Shown here one piece after another: positions 36,381 to 45,390 of a stretch of 64,000 nucleotides of DNA. This stretch comes from Candidatus Aminicenantota bacterium. Its GTDB lineage: Bacteria; Acidobacteriota; Aminicenantia; Aminicenantales; Saccharicenantaceae. Each line of letters starts with the position of its first letter. The first letter of the stretch is position 1. The position numbers and the translations under genes are program-made. The stretch spans positions 1 to 64,000 of the forward strand of contig JACIYI010000012.1 of NCBI GenBank assembly GCA_014360005.1, given 5' to 3'. The notes below the pieces were generated by a model that searched no databases, was not told where the DNA came from, and saw only the letters and a list, made by a program, of their open reading frames with translations.

Positions 36381-37862
36381 ATGAAAAAGTTGCTGTTAAT
36401 ATTGCTGGGAATAGCTGCCATTGCCGTCATTATCTATTCAGTCGGAGCCCAGGATAAAACTGGTTTTGACCGCTTTTTTATTGACCGGACAATGCGGCTT
36501 GATTACTACCACACTGGCGACCACCAGGAAGAAATAGTTACCCTGGACCGAGTTTACCAGCAGGGAACCTGGGCCGGCCCGGTAAAAAACCTGCTCGACC
36601 CCTTCTTGCGGGGAAGGTACTGCGCCCGGATCTACGAGGCCGCCTCCGGGCAGTTGATTTACTCCCGCGCTTTTGACAGTCTGTTCGGTGAATACAAGAC
36701 TACCGAAGAAGCCCTGAAGGGCCTCAAGCGGACCTTCCACGAATCGGTCCTGATTCCCTTTCCCAAGAGCAAGATTATTTTTACCCTGGAAGCCCGCGAC
36801 CGGGAAAATAATTTCCATAAAATTTTTTCTGAGGAAATAGACCCGGCCTCCATCTTCATCGTCAGAGAAAAGGTGGAGCCGGGGGTCAAGGTGCTGGAGC
36901 TGGTCAAAAGCGGTAATCCCCACGACAAAGTGGACCTGGCCTTCCTGGCCGAGGGTTACACGGCTGAGGAAGAAGCCAAGCTCAAACAGGACCTGGACCG
37001 GTTTGTTCAGGTGTTCTTCAGCCAGGAGCCTTATAAGAGCCTGAAAAACAGGTTCAACCTCTACGGAGTCTTCAAACCCTCGGCCGAAAGCGGCTGCGAC
37101 GAACCTTCTCACGGCCAGTTCAAGCAGACCGCCCTCAACTGCACTTTTGATTCTTTCGGTTCCGAACGTTACCTGCTCAGCGAGGACAACCGCCGTATCA
37201 GGGATGTGGCCGCCAGCGTTCCCTACGACGCCCTGTTGATCATGGTCAACCACAACCGCTACGGCGGCGGTGGTATTTACAACCTGTACTGCACCTTCAC
37301 CACCGACAACCAGTGGTATGAATACCTGATGCTCCACGAATTTGGCCACTCTTTCACCGGCCTGGCCGATGAATATTACACTTCCCAGGTGGCTTATAAC
37401 GAATTCTACCCCCGCGGGGTGGAACCGGTTGAGCCCAACATCACCGCTCTGCTGGACCCGGCCAGGCTGAAGTGGAAAAACCTGGTGGCTCCGGGCCTGC
37501 CTGTTCCCACGCCCTGGGAGAAAGAAGAATTTGACCGAATGGACCTGGCCTACCAGAAAATCAGACAGGAAGTTAACGAGAAGATTGCCAGGATGAAAAG
37601 GGAAGGCGCTCCGCTGGAGGAAATCGCCAGGCTGGAAGAAGAAAGCGAAAGGTTATCGCTGGAACAGGCCAGGAAGGTGGATGAGTTTCTGGCCCGCAGC
37701 CAGTATGCCGGGAAGGTCGGAGCCTACGAAGGTGCCGGCTATTCTTCCACCGGGCTGTACCGCCCGGCCGTCGACTGCATCATGTTCACCAAGGGCAAGA
37801 AGCCTTACTGCCCTGTCTGCCAGGAAGCCGTCCGCCAGATGATAGAATTTTACTGCCGCTGA
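36381..37862 (+). CDS. M64-family metallopeptidase, secreted or membrane-anchored
   Basis: The start is ATG 36381, which has GGAGGGAG just ahead and begins a signal sequence (MKKLLLILLGIAAIAVIIYS); an earlier in-frame codon inside the agmatinase gene has no ribosome site. The 493-aa product belongs to the M64 (IgA peptidase) family: zinc motif HEFGHSFTGLADEY at residues 319-332 supplies two His and an Asp, with Glu320 as catalytic base. The N-terminal jelly-roll-like domain covers about 30-160, and LVKSGNPHDKVDLAFLAEGYT begins the catalytic domain. A helical hairpin at about 390-440 and a C-terminal CPVCQEAV pair follow. Probably a periplasmic or surface protease. Confidence 0.9.
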   Translation: MKKLLLILLGIAAIAVIIYSVGAQDKTGFDRFFIDRTMRLDYYHTGDHQEEIVTLDRVYQQGTWAGPVKNLLDPFLRGRYCARIYEAASGQLIYSRAFDSLFGEYKTTEEALKGLKRTFHESVLIPFPKSKIIFTLEARDRENNFHKIFSEEIDPASIFIVREKVEPGVKVLELVKSGNPHDKVDLAFLAEGYTAEEEAKLKQDLDRFVQVFFSQEPYKSLKNRFNLYGVFKPSAESGCDEPSHGQFKQTALNCTFDSFGSERYLLSEDNRRIRDVAASVPYDALLIMVNHNRYGGGGIYNLYCTFTTDNQWYEYLMLHEFGHSFTGLADEYYTSQVAYNEFYPRGVEPVEPNITALLDPARLKWKNLVAPGLPVPTPWEKEEFDRMDLAYQKIRQEVNEKIARMKREGAPLEEIARLEEESERLSLEQARKVDEFLARSQYAGKVGAYEGAGYSSTGLYRPAVDCIMFTKGKKPYCPVCQEAVRQMIEFYCR

Positions 37863-38807
37863 CAAAAAAACGACCGGCTTATCCTGGCTGGCAATAGGAC
37901 CAGGAAAAAATCAAATTCAAGCTTGGCTGCTTAAAACCGCAGCCGTGTTTTTTATTAGAAAAGCTGGGCAAAGACAACAGCTCGGTAATCCCTCCACTGA
38001 GATTAAAACCAAAAACGAGATGTAAGATTAGTTTTCGATTCCTAAACCGGGCGACAGGAGCTGGCTCCAGTTTGAGATGATGTTGCTTCAGCCAGCGAGC
38101 CGGCAGGTCTCAGAATTTTATTGTCTCTTTTCATGAATAAGTAAGACAAAAAAAGACCGAACTATTATTTTCAAAAAAGTTGCAACCTCGAAAATTGAAA
38201 ATTTAGAGTCGAGAAGAGATGCGGGCTGTTGTCAGCAAAAGGGGGGTTGATGATGGGAACCAAAAAGGTGGGGGCTTTCCCCAGCCCGCCCAGGAAAGCC
38301 AATATCATTATATGACTTCAAAATAAAAAATCAAGCATTTTTTTTATTTTTAAGTTAATTATAATCAATCTGTTAGAAAAATATTTGCCTGAACTTGCGT
38401 TAACGTTATCATTTTTGGCCGTCTTTTCTGTTTGTCTGCGGCCGGAGTGCAGCTGGGAGTTCCAGGGGTTAGTCGCCTCCGGTAGAACAAGCTGGAAGAA
38501 GCCAAAAAATATTTCCGCTGAAGCCGATGGTCTGAAGTAAGTTGTCATTAAAGATTATGAATTGGTAAACGCAATTCCAGGCATTCAAAGAATTGCCATC
38601 TCTCTTTTCTATTTGCTATCTGCAGCTACTAAGTAATAAAATTAAATCACCGGAAAAAGAATACCCTGGTGAAAAAAGAGACGAGACGACGCGAAAAAAA
38701 CCAGGAGTCAAATTAGCCAATTGGTTGAGCGGGTCTTGGTGGCTGCCGGAGGCGGACTGAGTCCTGATTTTTCCGGTAAAGAAATTCCGGAAGCGAAGGA
38801 GAAGGAC
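37863..38807. other. Intergenic region, about 0.95 kb
   Basis: I find no supportable gene. The middle part (38140-38400) is AT-rich, the stretch near 38245-38300 is G- and C-run-rich and could fold, and a frame at 38318-38548 on the minus strand lacks any family or start signal. This is a candidate place for an unannotated RNA, but I cannot name one. Confidence 0.45.
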
Positions 38808-39104
38808 ATGAACCAGGATGACTTAAAAGACAAGAAGATTGACATCAAGGTTGATGAACACATCGCCGTCGGCCACTATTCCAACCTGGCGGCCATCAGG
38901 CACAGCCGGGAGGAATTCATTTTTGATTTTGCCTTTATCTTCCCCGATGGGCCGATGGGTAAGTTAGTGGCCCGGGTTATCCTGAGCCCGGCCCACGCCA
39001 AGCGCTTTGCTGAAGCTCTGGACAGCAATATAAAAAGGTATGAAGAGCTGTTCGGACCGATAGTGCCGGCCGACATTCCACCCGGAGTTGGCTTTATCCA
39101 GTAA
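38808..39104 (+). CDS. DUF3467 protein
   Basis: Small protein of 98 aa; the ATG at 38808 is chosen because GAAGGAGAAGG precedes it, while the longer frame from 38721 begins with a non-conserved leader. The sequence HYSNLAAIRHSREEFIFDFAF and VARVILSPAHAKRFAEAL fits DUF3467, a widespread family of unknown function. Ends with PPGVGFIQ. Stands in front of the porin-like gene but with a 98-base gap. Confidence 0.82.
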   Translation: MNQDDLKDKKIDIKVDEHIAVGHYSNLAAIRHSREEFIFDFAFIFPDGPMGKLVARVILSPAHAKRFAEALDSNIKRYEELFGPIVPADIPPGVGFIQ

Positions 39105-39202
39105 AGAGGAAAATTTTTAAGGGTCAGCTTGACATTGTCGGGCAAATTTAATAAAAGAAAGCCAGAATATCCGAGGGCGTTATTCGTAAAGGAACAGGAG
39201 GG

Positions 39203-40471
39203 ATGGAAATGAAAAAGAAAGCCAGCTGTCTGGTGCTTTTCATCCTGGTCTTGAGTTCTTCAGCTTTTAGCTCCGGCTTCCTGATTTATGAACACGGGAC
39301 TGCAGCCATGGCTCTGGCCGGGGCTTTTGTCAGCCTGGCCAACGACCCTTCGGCCATTTTTTACAACCCGGCGGGAATCGCCTGGTTGCCCGGGACCCGG
39401 GTCAGTGCCGGTGGAACCTTCATTTTCCCGGCCGGGTCGCTGCTGCTGCCCAACTGGCCGGACCCGACTTTTCAGAAAGTTTATCAACTGGACCAGACCT
39501 TTTTCCCGCCACATTTTTACCTGACCCATAGGTTTGGGTCCAGGCTGGCTCTGGGAGTCGGAGTTTTTGCTCCCTACGGCCTGGGGACTGCCTGGCCGGT
39601 AAATTATCCTCTTAAGTACATCTGCACCGAGACTTCCATGCAGACCCTGTTTGTCAACCCGACTCTGGCCGTCAAGCTGAATGACAATCTGTCAGTCGGC
39701 TTTGGTGTCTCCTACATTCATTCCACTCTGAAGCTTAGCCTGGTGCGCCACATCGAGATTCCCGAGGTCTGGGCTGGCGATGTTCCGGCTTCTCTGAAAA
39801 AAGCCAGCGGCGAAGCGGTGGCTTTCAACGCCGGCTTGCTCTACAAAAAAGGCGATTTTTCAGCTGGTTTCAACTGGAGAAGTAACTTTACTGTCGACTA
39901 CAGCGGCGACTTTGTGCTGGATAAGAGCCAAGTGCCGGCTCCCATCAGCCCCTACATACCGGGTACCGGAACGGTGACCACTGCCTTCAAGCATCCCAAT
40001 ATTTTTGACCTGGGGTTTTCCTACCAGCTGAGCCCGAAGTTCCTGGTGGCTGTGGCCGGCCAGTACATTACCTGGAAGGTTTATGACAGCTATGAAATCA
40101 ACATTGATTTCGAAGGTGGAATGAGCGAGCAGGAAGTGGTTGAAGAAAATTTTAAGAATTCGATCCTGCTGCGGGCAGCCGCCCAGTACCTGTTACGTGA
40201 AAACCTGGCCCTGCGGGCCGGAGTAGTTTATGATCAGACTCCACAACCGGTGGAAAGTGTCGACCCCTCTCTGCCCGATGCCAGCCGGGTGGCATTTACC
40301 GCCGGATTGGGTTATACTAAGGGCAAGTTCAGTGTTGATGTGGCTTATATGTTTGAAATATTCCAGGATAGAACATCGCCCAATAGAGATATCTATCCGA
40401 TCGGGCTCGGCAGCGGTACCTACCAGACCAGCGCCCAGCTCCTCGGTTTTACTCTGGGTTACCGGTTTTAG
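39203..40471 (+). CDS. FadL/OmpP1/TodX-family outer-membrane protein
   Basis: Outer-membrane beta-barrel transporter for long-chain fatty acids or other hydrophobic compounds, 422 aa. A signal peptide (about 5-23, ending SSSAFSSG) is followed by the family hallmark FLIYEHGTAAMALAGAFVSL and NDPSAIFYNPAGIAWLPG, then alternating strands through a C-terminal TLGYRF that fits barrel insertion. AGGAGG precedes ATG 39203. The small 65-residue gene behind it lies 31 bases away. Confidence 0.92.
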   Translation: MEMKKKASCLVLFILVLSSSAFSSGFLIYEHGTAAMALAGAFVSLANDPSAIFYNPAGIAWLPGTRVSAGGTFIFPAGSLLLPNWPDPTFQKVYQLDQTFFPPHFYLTHRFGSRLALGVGVFAPYGLGTAWPVNYPLKYICTETSMQTLFVNPTLAVKLNDNLSVGFGVSYIHSTLKLSLVRHIEIPEVWAGDVPASLKKASGEAVAFNAGLLYKKGDFSAGFNWRSNFTVDYSGDFVLDKSQVPAPISPYIPGTGTVTTAFKHPNIFDLGFSYQLSPKFLVAVAGQYITWKVYDSYEINIDFEGGMSEQEVVEENFKNSILLRAAAQYLLRENLALRAGVVYDQTPQPVESVDPSLPDASRVAFTAGLGYTKGKFSVDVAYMFEIFQDRTSPNRDIYPIGLGSGTYQTSAQLLGFTLGYRF

Positions 40472-40502
40472 TTTGAAAAAAATTTTTTTGGAGGTTTAAT
40501 TC

Positions 40503-40700
40503 ATGCCATACGCATTCACAAACACGAAGGGCATCACTTACTACCTGCATTCGCGCGAAGTCAAGCTGCGGGGCGGCAAGATGCAGACCATCTACTATTT
40601 TGCCAGAGAAGTCCGGCCCGGCGCCCTGGACAGCGTTCCCGCCGGCTATCAGGTAGTGGAAACGGCCAAGACCGGCATGCCGATTCTGAAGAAGGCTTAG
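40503..40700 (+). CDS. Small conserved protein, unknown function
   Basis: Short product of 65 aa with an excellent ribosome site (TTGGAGG) and the sequence TKGITYYLHSREVKLRGGK, YYFAREVRPGALDSVPAGY and VVETAKTGMPILKKA. I recall this as a recurring small bacterial protein without known function. No membrane segment or Cys. A terminator hairpin follows. Confidence 0.78.
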   Translation: MPYAFTNTKGITYYLHSREVKLRGGKMQTIYYFAREVRPGALDSVPAGYQVVETAKTGMPILKKA

Positions 40701-40742
40701 AATCCTTCCCGGCTTAAATTCTTAAAGAGCTCTGTAATCAAT

Positions 40743-40776
40743 AAGGAGGACAACTCTGGAGTGAGTTGTCCTCCTT
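40743..40776 (+). terminator. Rho-independent terminator
   Basis: AAGGAGGACAACTC (40743-40756) pairs perfectly over 14 bp with GAGTTGTCCTCCTT (40763-40776) around a 6-base loop; the T run after it is short (TTATCATTTT). It ends the transcript of the FadL-like and 65-aa genes. Confidence 0.75.
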
Positions 40777-40801
40777 TATCATTTTAAATTCATAGCTGAT
40801 T

Positions 40802-40831
40802 TTGACTTGCTTCTGATGGCTGTTCTATACT
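40802..40831 (+). promoter_or_regulatory. Sigma-70-like promoter of the sugar ABC operon
   Basis: TTGACT (40802-40807) and TATACT (40826-40831) are separated by 18 bases. Transcription would start around 40838, at or beside the start codon of the following gene, which would make the mRNA leaderless or require the second ATG at 40847. Confidence 0.55.
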
Positions 40832-40837
40832 GGGAGC

Positions 40838-41851
40838 ATGAAAATCATGAAAGTTGATGAGAAATATTTTTTTTGCTTCCTGTGGTTAACAATTTTTTTT
40901 CTGCAGCTGACAGCCTGCAGTTCCCGGTCTGAGCGGGGCGGAGAAGCGGCTGCCAGAACTTACCAGATAGCGGTTATTCCCAAAGGTACCACCCATGAAT
41001 TCTGGAAAGCTGTGCACGCCGGAGCGGTTAAGGCCGGCCAGGAACTGGGGGTGGAAATATTCTGGAAGGGTCCGCAGAAAGAAGACGACCGGGCCCAGCA
41101 GATAACCGTGGTTGAAGATTTCATCAGCCGCCGGGTGGACGGGATAGTCTTAGCGCCACTCGACGACCGGGCCCTGATGAGGCCGGTGACTGAGGCCATG
41201 AGGGAAGGAATCCCGGTGGTCATCATGGATTCCAACCTCCAGGGCGAAAATTACATAAGCTTTGTAGCCACAGATAATTACCAGGGTGGGGTGCTGGCTG
41301 CCCATCGCCTGGCCCAAGTCCTGGGGAAAAAAGGAAAGATTTTTCTCATCCGCTACCTGGAAGGTTCGGCCAGCACTACTTTCCGGGAACAGGGTTTCCT
41401 CGAAACCATCAGCCGCGACTACCCGGAGATTGAAATCCTGGTCAAGGACCAGTTTGCCGGCACCACCACTGAGTCGGCTTACCAGCTGACGGAAAATCTC
41501 CTCAGCCGCTATCCCCAGGTGGAGGGAATTTTTGCTCCCAACGAATCCAGCACCTTCGGGGCCCTGCGGGCACTGCAGCATTTCGGCCTGGCCGGTCGGG
41601 TCAAGCTGGTGGGCTTTGATAGTTCCATCAAGCTGATCCAGGCCCTGGAGAAGAACGAAATTCAGGGACTGGTGCTCCAGGACCCGATGAAAATGGGTTA
41701 CCTGTCGGTCAAGGTCCTGGTGGACCACCTCCAGGGCCGGGCGGTGGACAGGCGGATTGATACCGGGGTCAGCCTGGCCACCCCGGACAATATGAACCAG
41801 CCGGAAATAAGAGACCTGCTGGAACCTGATTTTTCGAAGTATGTCCGTTAA
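40838..41851 (+). CDS. Sugar ABC transporter substrate-binding lipoprotein (RbsB-type)
   Basis: Periplasmic binding protein of the ribose/galactose type, 337 aa. A lipoprotein signal (LQLTACSS, lipid on the Cys of the box LTAC) is followed by QIAVIPKGTTHEFWKAVHAGA, GIVLAPLDDRALMRPV, VVIMDSNLQGENYISFVATDN and GVSLATPDN, all typical of Peripla_BP_4. It starts a three-gene importer operon with the ATPase and permease behind it (gaps of 39 and -4 bases). The exact sugar is not readable. Two possible starts, 40838 and 40847, both keep the signal. Confidence 0.9.
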   Translation: MKIMKVDEKYFFCFLWLTIFFLQLTACSSRSERGGEAAARTYQIAVIPKGTTHEFWKAVHAGAVKAGQELGVEIFWKGPQKEDDRAQQITVVEDFISRRVDGIVLAPLDDRALMRPVTEAMREGIPVVIMDSNLQGENYISFVATDNYQGGVLAAHRLAQVLGKKGKIFLIRYLEGSASTTFREQGFLETISRDYPEIEILVKDQFAGTTTESAYQLTENLLSRYPQVEGIFAPNESSTFGALRALQHFGLAGRVKLVGFDSSIKLIQALEKNEIQGLVLQDPMKMGYLSVKVLVDHLQGRAVDRRIDTGVSLATPDNMNQPEIRDLLEPDFSKYVR

Positions 41852-41890
41852 GACAAAAGCAGTCGATGCCTGACAGATGGTGGAAAACTG

Positions 41891-43423
41891 GTGACCATGC
41901 CTGAAGAGTTGCTTCTCACCCTCAACGATATCAGCAAGAACTTCGGCCACAACCTGGTCCTGGACCGGGTGGATTTTGATTTGCGGGCAGGCGAGGTCCA
42001 GGCCCTGCTGGGGGAAAATGGAGCCGGCAAGAGCACTCTCATCAAAATCCTGAGCGGAGCCTACCGGCCGGACGGCGGGCGGATGTTCATCTCGGGAGTG
42101 GAATACCGGCCCTCCGGGCCTCTGGACGGGCGGCGCCAGGGCATTGCTGTAATCTACCAGGAGTTAACGCTGGCTCCCCATCTGACAGTCGAAGAAAATA
42201 TCATGCTCGGCCAGGAAGAAACCAGGCTGGGCCTGATTGATAGGAAGAAAAACCTGGAAAAGATACGGCGAGTGCTCGAATTCCTCCACCATCCTGACAT
42301 CTCGCCCGATATTCCGGTCAGGAAACTGTCAGTCGGGGCCAGGCAGGTGGTGGAAATTGCCCGGGCCCTGGCCAGCCAGGCCAGGATTCTGGTCATGGAT
42401 GAGCCCACCAGCAGTCTATCCCAGGAGGATACCCGCCGGCTTTTTGAAATAATCAGGAAGCTCCGGGGGGAAGGGGTGGGTATCATCTACGTCAGCCATT
42501 TTCTGGAAGAGGTCCTGGAAATCGCCGACCGCTTCACTGTACTCCGTGACGGGCAGGTGGCCGGTCGGGGCCGGGTCGGTGAGACCACGGTTGAGGAACT
42601 CATCCAGCTGATGATCGGCCGGCGGATCTCTGAACTCTACCCCCGCCTGCCGCACCAGCCGGGAGAGATGTTGCTGAGCTGTGCCGGGTTAAAGAGCACC
42701 CGGATGAACCAGCCGGTTGACCTGGAGCTGAGGCGCGGGGAGATTCTGGGCGTAGCCGGCCTGGTGGGAGCTGGCCGGACCGAATTCCTGAGGGCCCTTT
42801 TCGGGCTGGACCGGCTGGAGTCAGGCCTGGTGGTAGTGGCCGGGCAGAAGTTCAGGCCGGAACATACCGGGGTCAGCATCGGCTGCGGACTGGGAATGCT
42901 GAGTGAAGACCGGCAGGTGGAAGGGCTGGCTGTCAGGTTAAGCCTGGCCGATAATCTGACCCTGAGCCGGCTGGAACCTTACGTCAGGTACGGATTCTTA
43001 AACGGCCGGAAGCAGAAAGCTGCGGCCGCCGGCTGGATAGAGCGGGTTAACATCAAGGCTCACTCCCCGGAGCAAAAAATCTGGACCCTGTCGGGCGGCA
43101 ACCAGCAGAAGGTGGCCCTGGCCAGGCTGCTGCACCAGGAAGCGAAAGTTTTTCTACTGGATGAGCCGACCAGAGGGATTGATGTCAGGAGCAAGGCCCA
43201 GATTTACCAGCTCATGGGCCGGCTGGCGGCGGATAACAAAGCAGTGATTTTTGTCAGTTCCTACCTGCCGGAATTGCTGGGGGTGGCTGACCGGATAGCA
43301 GTCTTTCATCGGGGACAGTTAGTGGCTGTCCGGCCGGCGGCTGATTGGACCGAAGCCAGTCTGATGAAAGCGGCCATCACCGGGCGGGAAGAGACTAAGG
43401 TCGGAGCGGGAGAGCAACCTTGA
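41891..43423 (+). CDS. Sugar ABC transporter ATP-binding protein, double ATPase (RbsA-type)
   Basis: Two tandem ATPase domains in 510 aa, as in RbsA/MglA. Domain 1 has GENGAGKSTLIKIL, LSVGARQVVEIARALA and LVMDEPTSSLS; domain 2 has the degenerate Walker A GLVGAGRTEFLRAL, then LSGGNQQKVALARLL and FLLDEPTRGIDV. Start is GTG 41891 or, two codons on, ATG 41897; TGGTGAC/GGTGG upstream decides nothing. It overlaps the permease start. Energises uptake of a pentose or related sugar. Confidence 0.93.
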   Translation: MTMPEELLLTLNDISKNFGHNLVLDRVDFDLRAGEVQALLGENGAGKSTLIKILSGAYRPDGGRMFISGVEYRPSGPLDGRRQGIAVIYQELTLAPHLTVEENIMLGQEETRLGLIDRKKNLEKIRRVLEFLHHPDISPDIPVRKLSVGARQVVEIARALASQARILVMDEPTSSLSQEDTRRLFEIIRKLRGEGVGIIYVSHFLEEVLEIADRFTVLRDGQVAGRGRVGETTVEELIQLMIGRRISELYPRLPHQPGEMLLSCAGLKSTRMNQPVDLELRRGEILGVAGLVGAGRTEFLRALFGLDRLESGLVVVAGQKFRPEHTGVSIGCGLGMLSEDRQVEGLAVRLSLADNLTLSRLEPYVRYGFLNGRKQKAAAAGWIERVNIKAHSPEQKIWTLSGGNQQKVALARLLHQEAKVFLLDEPTRGIDVRSKAQIYQLMGRLAADNKAVIFVSSYLPELLGVADRIAVFHRGQLVAVRPAADWTEASLMKAAITGREETKVGAGEQP

Positions 43424-44388
43424 ATAAAACAGGCAGCGGATTAAAAAAGATTACCGGACTCGTCGGACCTTTCGTTGGCTTGATTCTGGTTATCTCCATT
43501 TTTTCTTTGATGCCGGAAGTCTCGGACCGTTTCCTGAGTTTAGCCAATATCAAGAGTGTGGCTACCCAGTCGGTCATTGTGGCCCTGTGCGCCCTGGGCA
43601 TGACCCTGATAATTGTCAGCGGGGGGATTGACCTGTCGGCTGCTTCCAACCTGGCCCTGAGCTGCGTCCTGGTAGCCTATGCCATCAACCTGGGTCTGTC
43701 GCCGCTGCTGGCCGCCTTCATCGGGGTGGCGGCCGGGGGAACTGTCGGCTTCCTGAACGGTTTTCTCATCACCCGACTCAGGCTGGTGCCGTTCATAGTG
43801 ACCCTGGGGATGATGGGAATTGCCCGCGGCCTGGCCAAGTGGGTGGCCAGAAACCAGAAAATCGACGCCCCGCTCAGCTGGTTGAATGAGCTCATGGTCA
43901 GGACCCCGCGGCCCTCCTGGCTGCTGGTTTCCCCGGGAATCTGGATAATGATCTTATTTTCTCTGCTCATGGCCTTTCTCTTGCGCCAGACGGTCTTCGG
44001 CCGGCATACCTTCGCCATCGGTTCCAATGAACTCACAGCCCGGCTGTGCGGGGTCAGGACTGACCGGGTTAAAGTCCTGGTCTATACCATCTCGGGGTTG
44101 CTGTGCGGGCTGGCTGGAGTGATGGAATTTTCCCGGCTGACGGTGGGCGACCCGACCGTGGCCATGGGGCTGGAGCTGGACATAATCGCGGCTGTAGTCA
44201 TTGGCGGGGGGAGCCTGAGCGGCGGTGAGGGCAGCATCCTGGGAACTCTGGTCGGGGTGTTCATCATGGCCTTCCTGCGGAACGGCTGTACTATGATGGG
44301 CTGGCCCAACTATTTCCAGGAGATAATCATCGGGGCCATCATCATTGCTGCGGTTACCCTTGACCGGTTGCGCCACCGACAGGAATGA
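43420..44388 (+). CDS. Sugar ABC transporter permease (RbsC-type)
   Basis: Membrane permease of 322 aa with about eight to ten hydrophobic segments. VALCALGMTLIIVSGGIDLS and GGGSLSGGEGSILGTLVGV are hallmarks of the RbsC/XylH family. The start is a TTG whose last bases overlap the TGA stop of the ATPase gene (TTGA), so translation is coupled. No kinase or isomerase follows; the next gene is an unrelated periplasmic protein. Confidence 0.92.
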   Translation: MNKTGSGLKKITGLVGPFVGLILVISIFSLMPEVSDRFLSLANIKSVATQSVIVALCALGMTLIIVSGGIDLSAASNLALSCVLVAYAINLGLSPLLAAFIGVAAGGTVGFLNGFLITRLRLVPFIVTLGMMGIARGLAKWVARNQKIDAPLSWLNELMVRTPRPSWLLVSPGIWIMILFSLLMAFLLRQTVFGRHTFAIGSNELTARLCGVRTDRVKVLVYTISGLLCGLAGVMEFSRLTVGDPTVAMGLELDIIAAVVIGGGSLSGGEGSILGTLVGVFIMAFLRNGCTMMGWPNYFQEIIIGAIIIAAVTLDRLRHRQE

Positions 44389-44467
44389 TTTTACCAAGGA
44401 TTTTCCTTCCGCTTTGTCTAATATTGGTGAACCATGGAAGGAAAATTTTCAGTCAGGAGGAAATAAA

Positions 44468-44992
44468 ATGAGGAGAAAAACTTTATTGGTTCTTTTGCTG
44501 GTGATCTTTGCCGGCTCACTGCTGGCAGCTAGCCTCAATGCCCAGCCCATGTTCGGGCGAAGAATGATGGGGCATGGTAGGGGTGCTGGCTATCAGCTCT
44601 TAAAGGATGCTCTGCAGTTAACCCCGGAACAGGAAAAGAAGCTGGAAGAATTCCGCCAGGCCCGGCTGGAAGAAGCTAAAGCCCATCGGGAAAAGATGAC
44701 CAAGCTGCGCCAGGAGTTCAGGAAACTAATGGAGGACCCTAAGGCCGACGAGAAGAAAGTCAACAGCCTGATCGATGAGATGGCCAAAATGAGGGCCGAG
44801 AGGATGAAGGCCATGTTCAAAAACAGGAAGGCATGGGAAAAGATCCTCACCCCCGAACAGCTTAAGAAACTGGAAGAGTACCGGAAAGATTTCCAGCTGC
44901 GGCGAGAACTGATGCGCGGTCGTGGTGGCCGGATGGGGGTCAGGGGTGCGATGCTGATGCGCCACAGAAGGTTAATGGGTTGGAACTGGTAA
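44468..44992 (+). CDS. Spy/CpxP-like periplasmic protein
   Basis: The ATG at 44468 is chosen because AGGAGG lies just ahead and a signal peptide follows (MRRKTLLVLLLVIFAGSLL, cut near NAQP). The mature part is a charged helical protein of about 150 aa with two LTxxQ motifs, LTPEQEKK and LTPEQLKK, as in Spy, CpxP and zinc-resistance-associated proteins. It is rich in Met, Arg and Lys, and ends in RGGRMGVRG...MGWNW. Likely an envelope-stress chaperone or metal-binding protein. A strong terminator follows. Confidence 0.82.
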   Translation: MRRKTLLVLLLVIFAGSLLAASLNAQPMFGRRMMGHGRGAGYQLLKDALQLTPEQEKKLEEFRQARLEEAKAHREKMTKLRQEFRKLMEDPKADEKKVNSLIDEMAKMRAERMKAMFKNRKAWEKILTPEQLKKLEEYRKDFQLRRELMRGRGGRMGVRGAMLMRHRRLMGWNW

Positions 44993-45023
44993 ACCGGACC
45001 TGTAATCGGTTACCTCGAAGACC

Positions 45024-45057
45024 AAAGGGCTGCTGGAAACAGCAGCCCTTTTTTTAT
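45024..45057 (+). terminator. Rho-independent terminator
   Basis: AAAGGGCTGCTG, loop GAAA, CAGCAGCCCTTT and a run of T give a perfect 12-bp stem with a GNRA-like tetraloop and U tail. It ends the Spy-like gene transcript. Confidence 0.9.
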
Positions 45058-45390
45058 TAAGCCCGCCCTTGGCTGGAGTTTCCTGCCCAGGGCCGGTTTA
45101 AATTTTTAGCATCAGTTCCTGAAACAGCGAGAAACGGTTCTATGAATTGGCGGCTTTCCAGCCAGCCATAAAATTTGATTGCCTCTTATTTTTCTGGGAC
45201 GGAATTCCCTCCCCCGAAAATTCCATATCTTCCAAAATCTGTCCGTTTCTTTATCTTAAAGGATTCATGCAGGTTGCCGGGTGTCCTGTTTCCAGGACAG
45301 TATGGGCTGGCGACAGACATTATGGGTAGAATTCCTGCCTGTAAGACCTGGCACGATAATTGCTCTATATGGGGGTGAAAGGAGAAGAAG
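45058..45390. other. Intergenic region before the DUF6600 gene
   Basis: About 330 bases without a supportable gene; the AAAGGAGAAG ribosome site of the next gene is at its end. No clear promoter or hairpin beyond the terminator at its left edge. Confidence 0.5.

Noticed and set aside
38318-38548. 76-codon minus-strand frame before the DUF3467 gene
   Set aside because: No start signal or recognisable motif; AT-rich composition alone explains the open frame.
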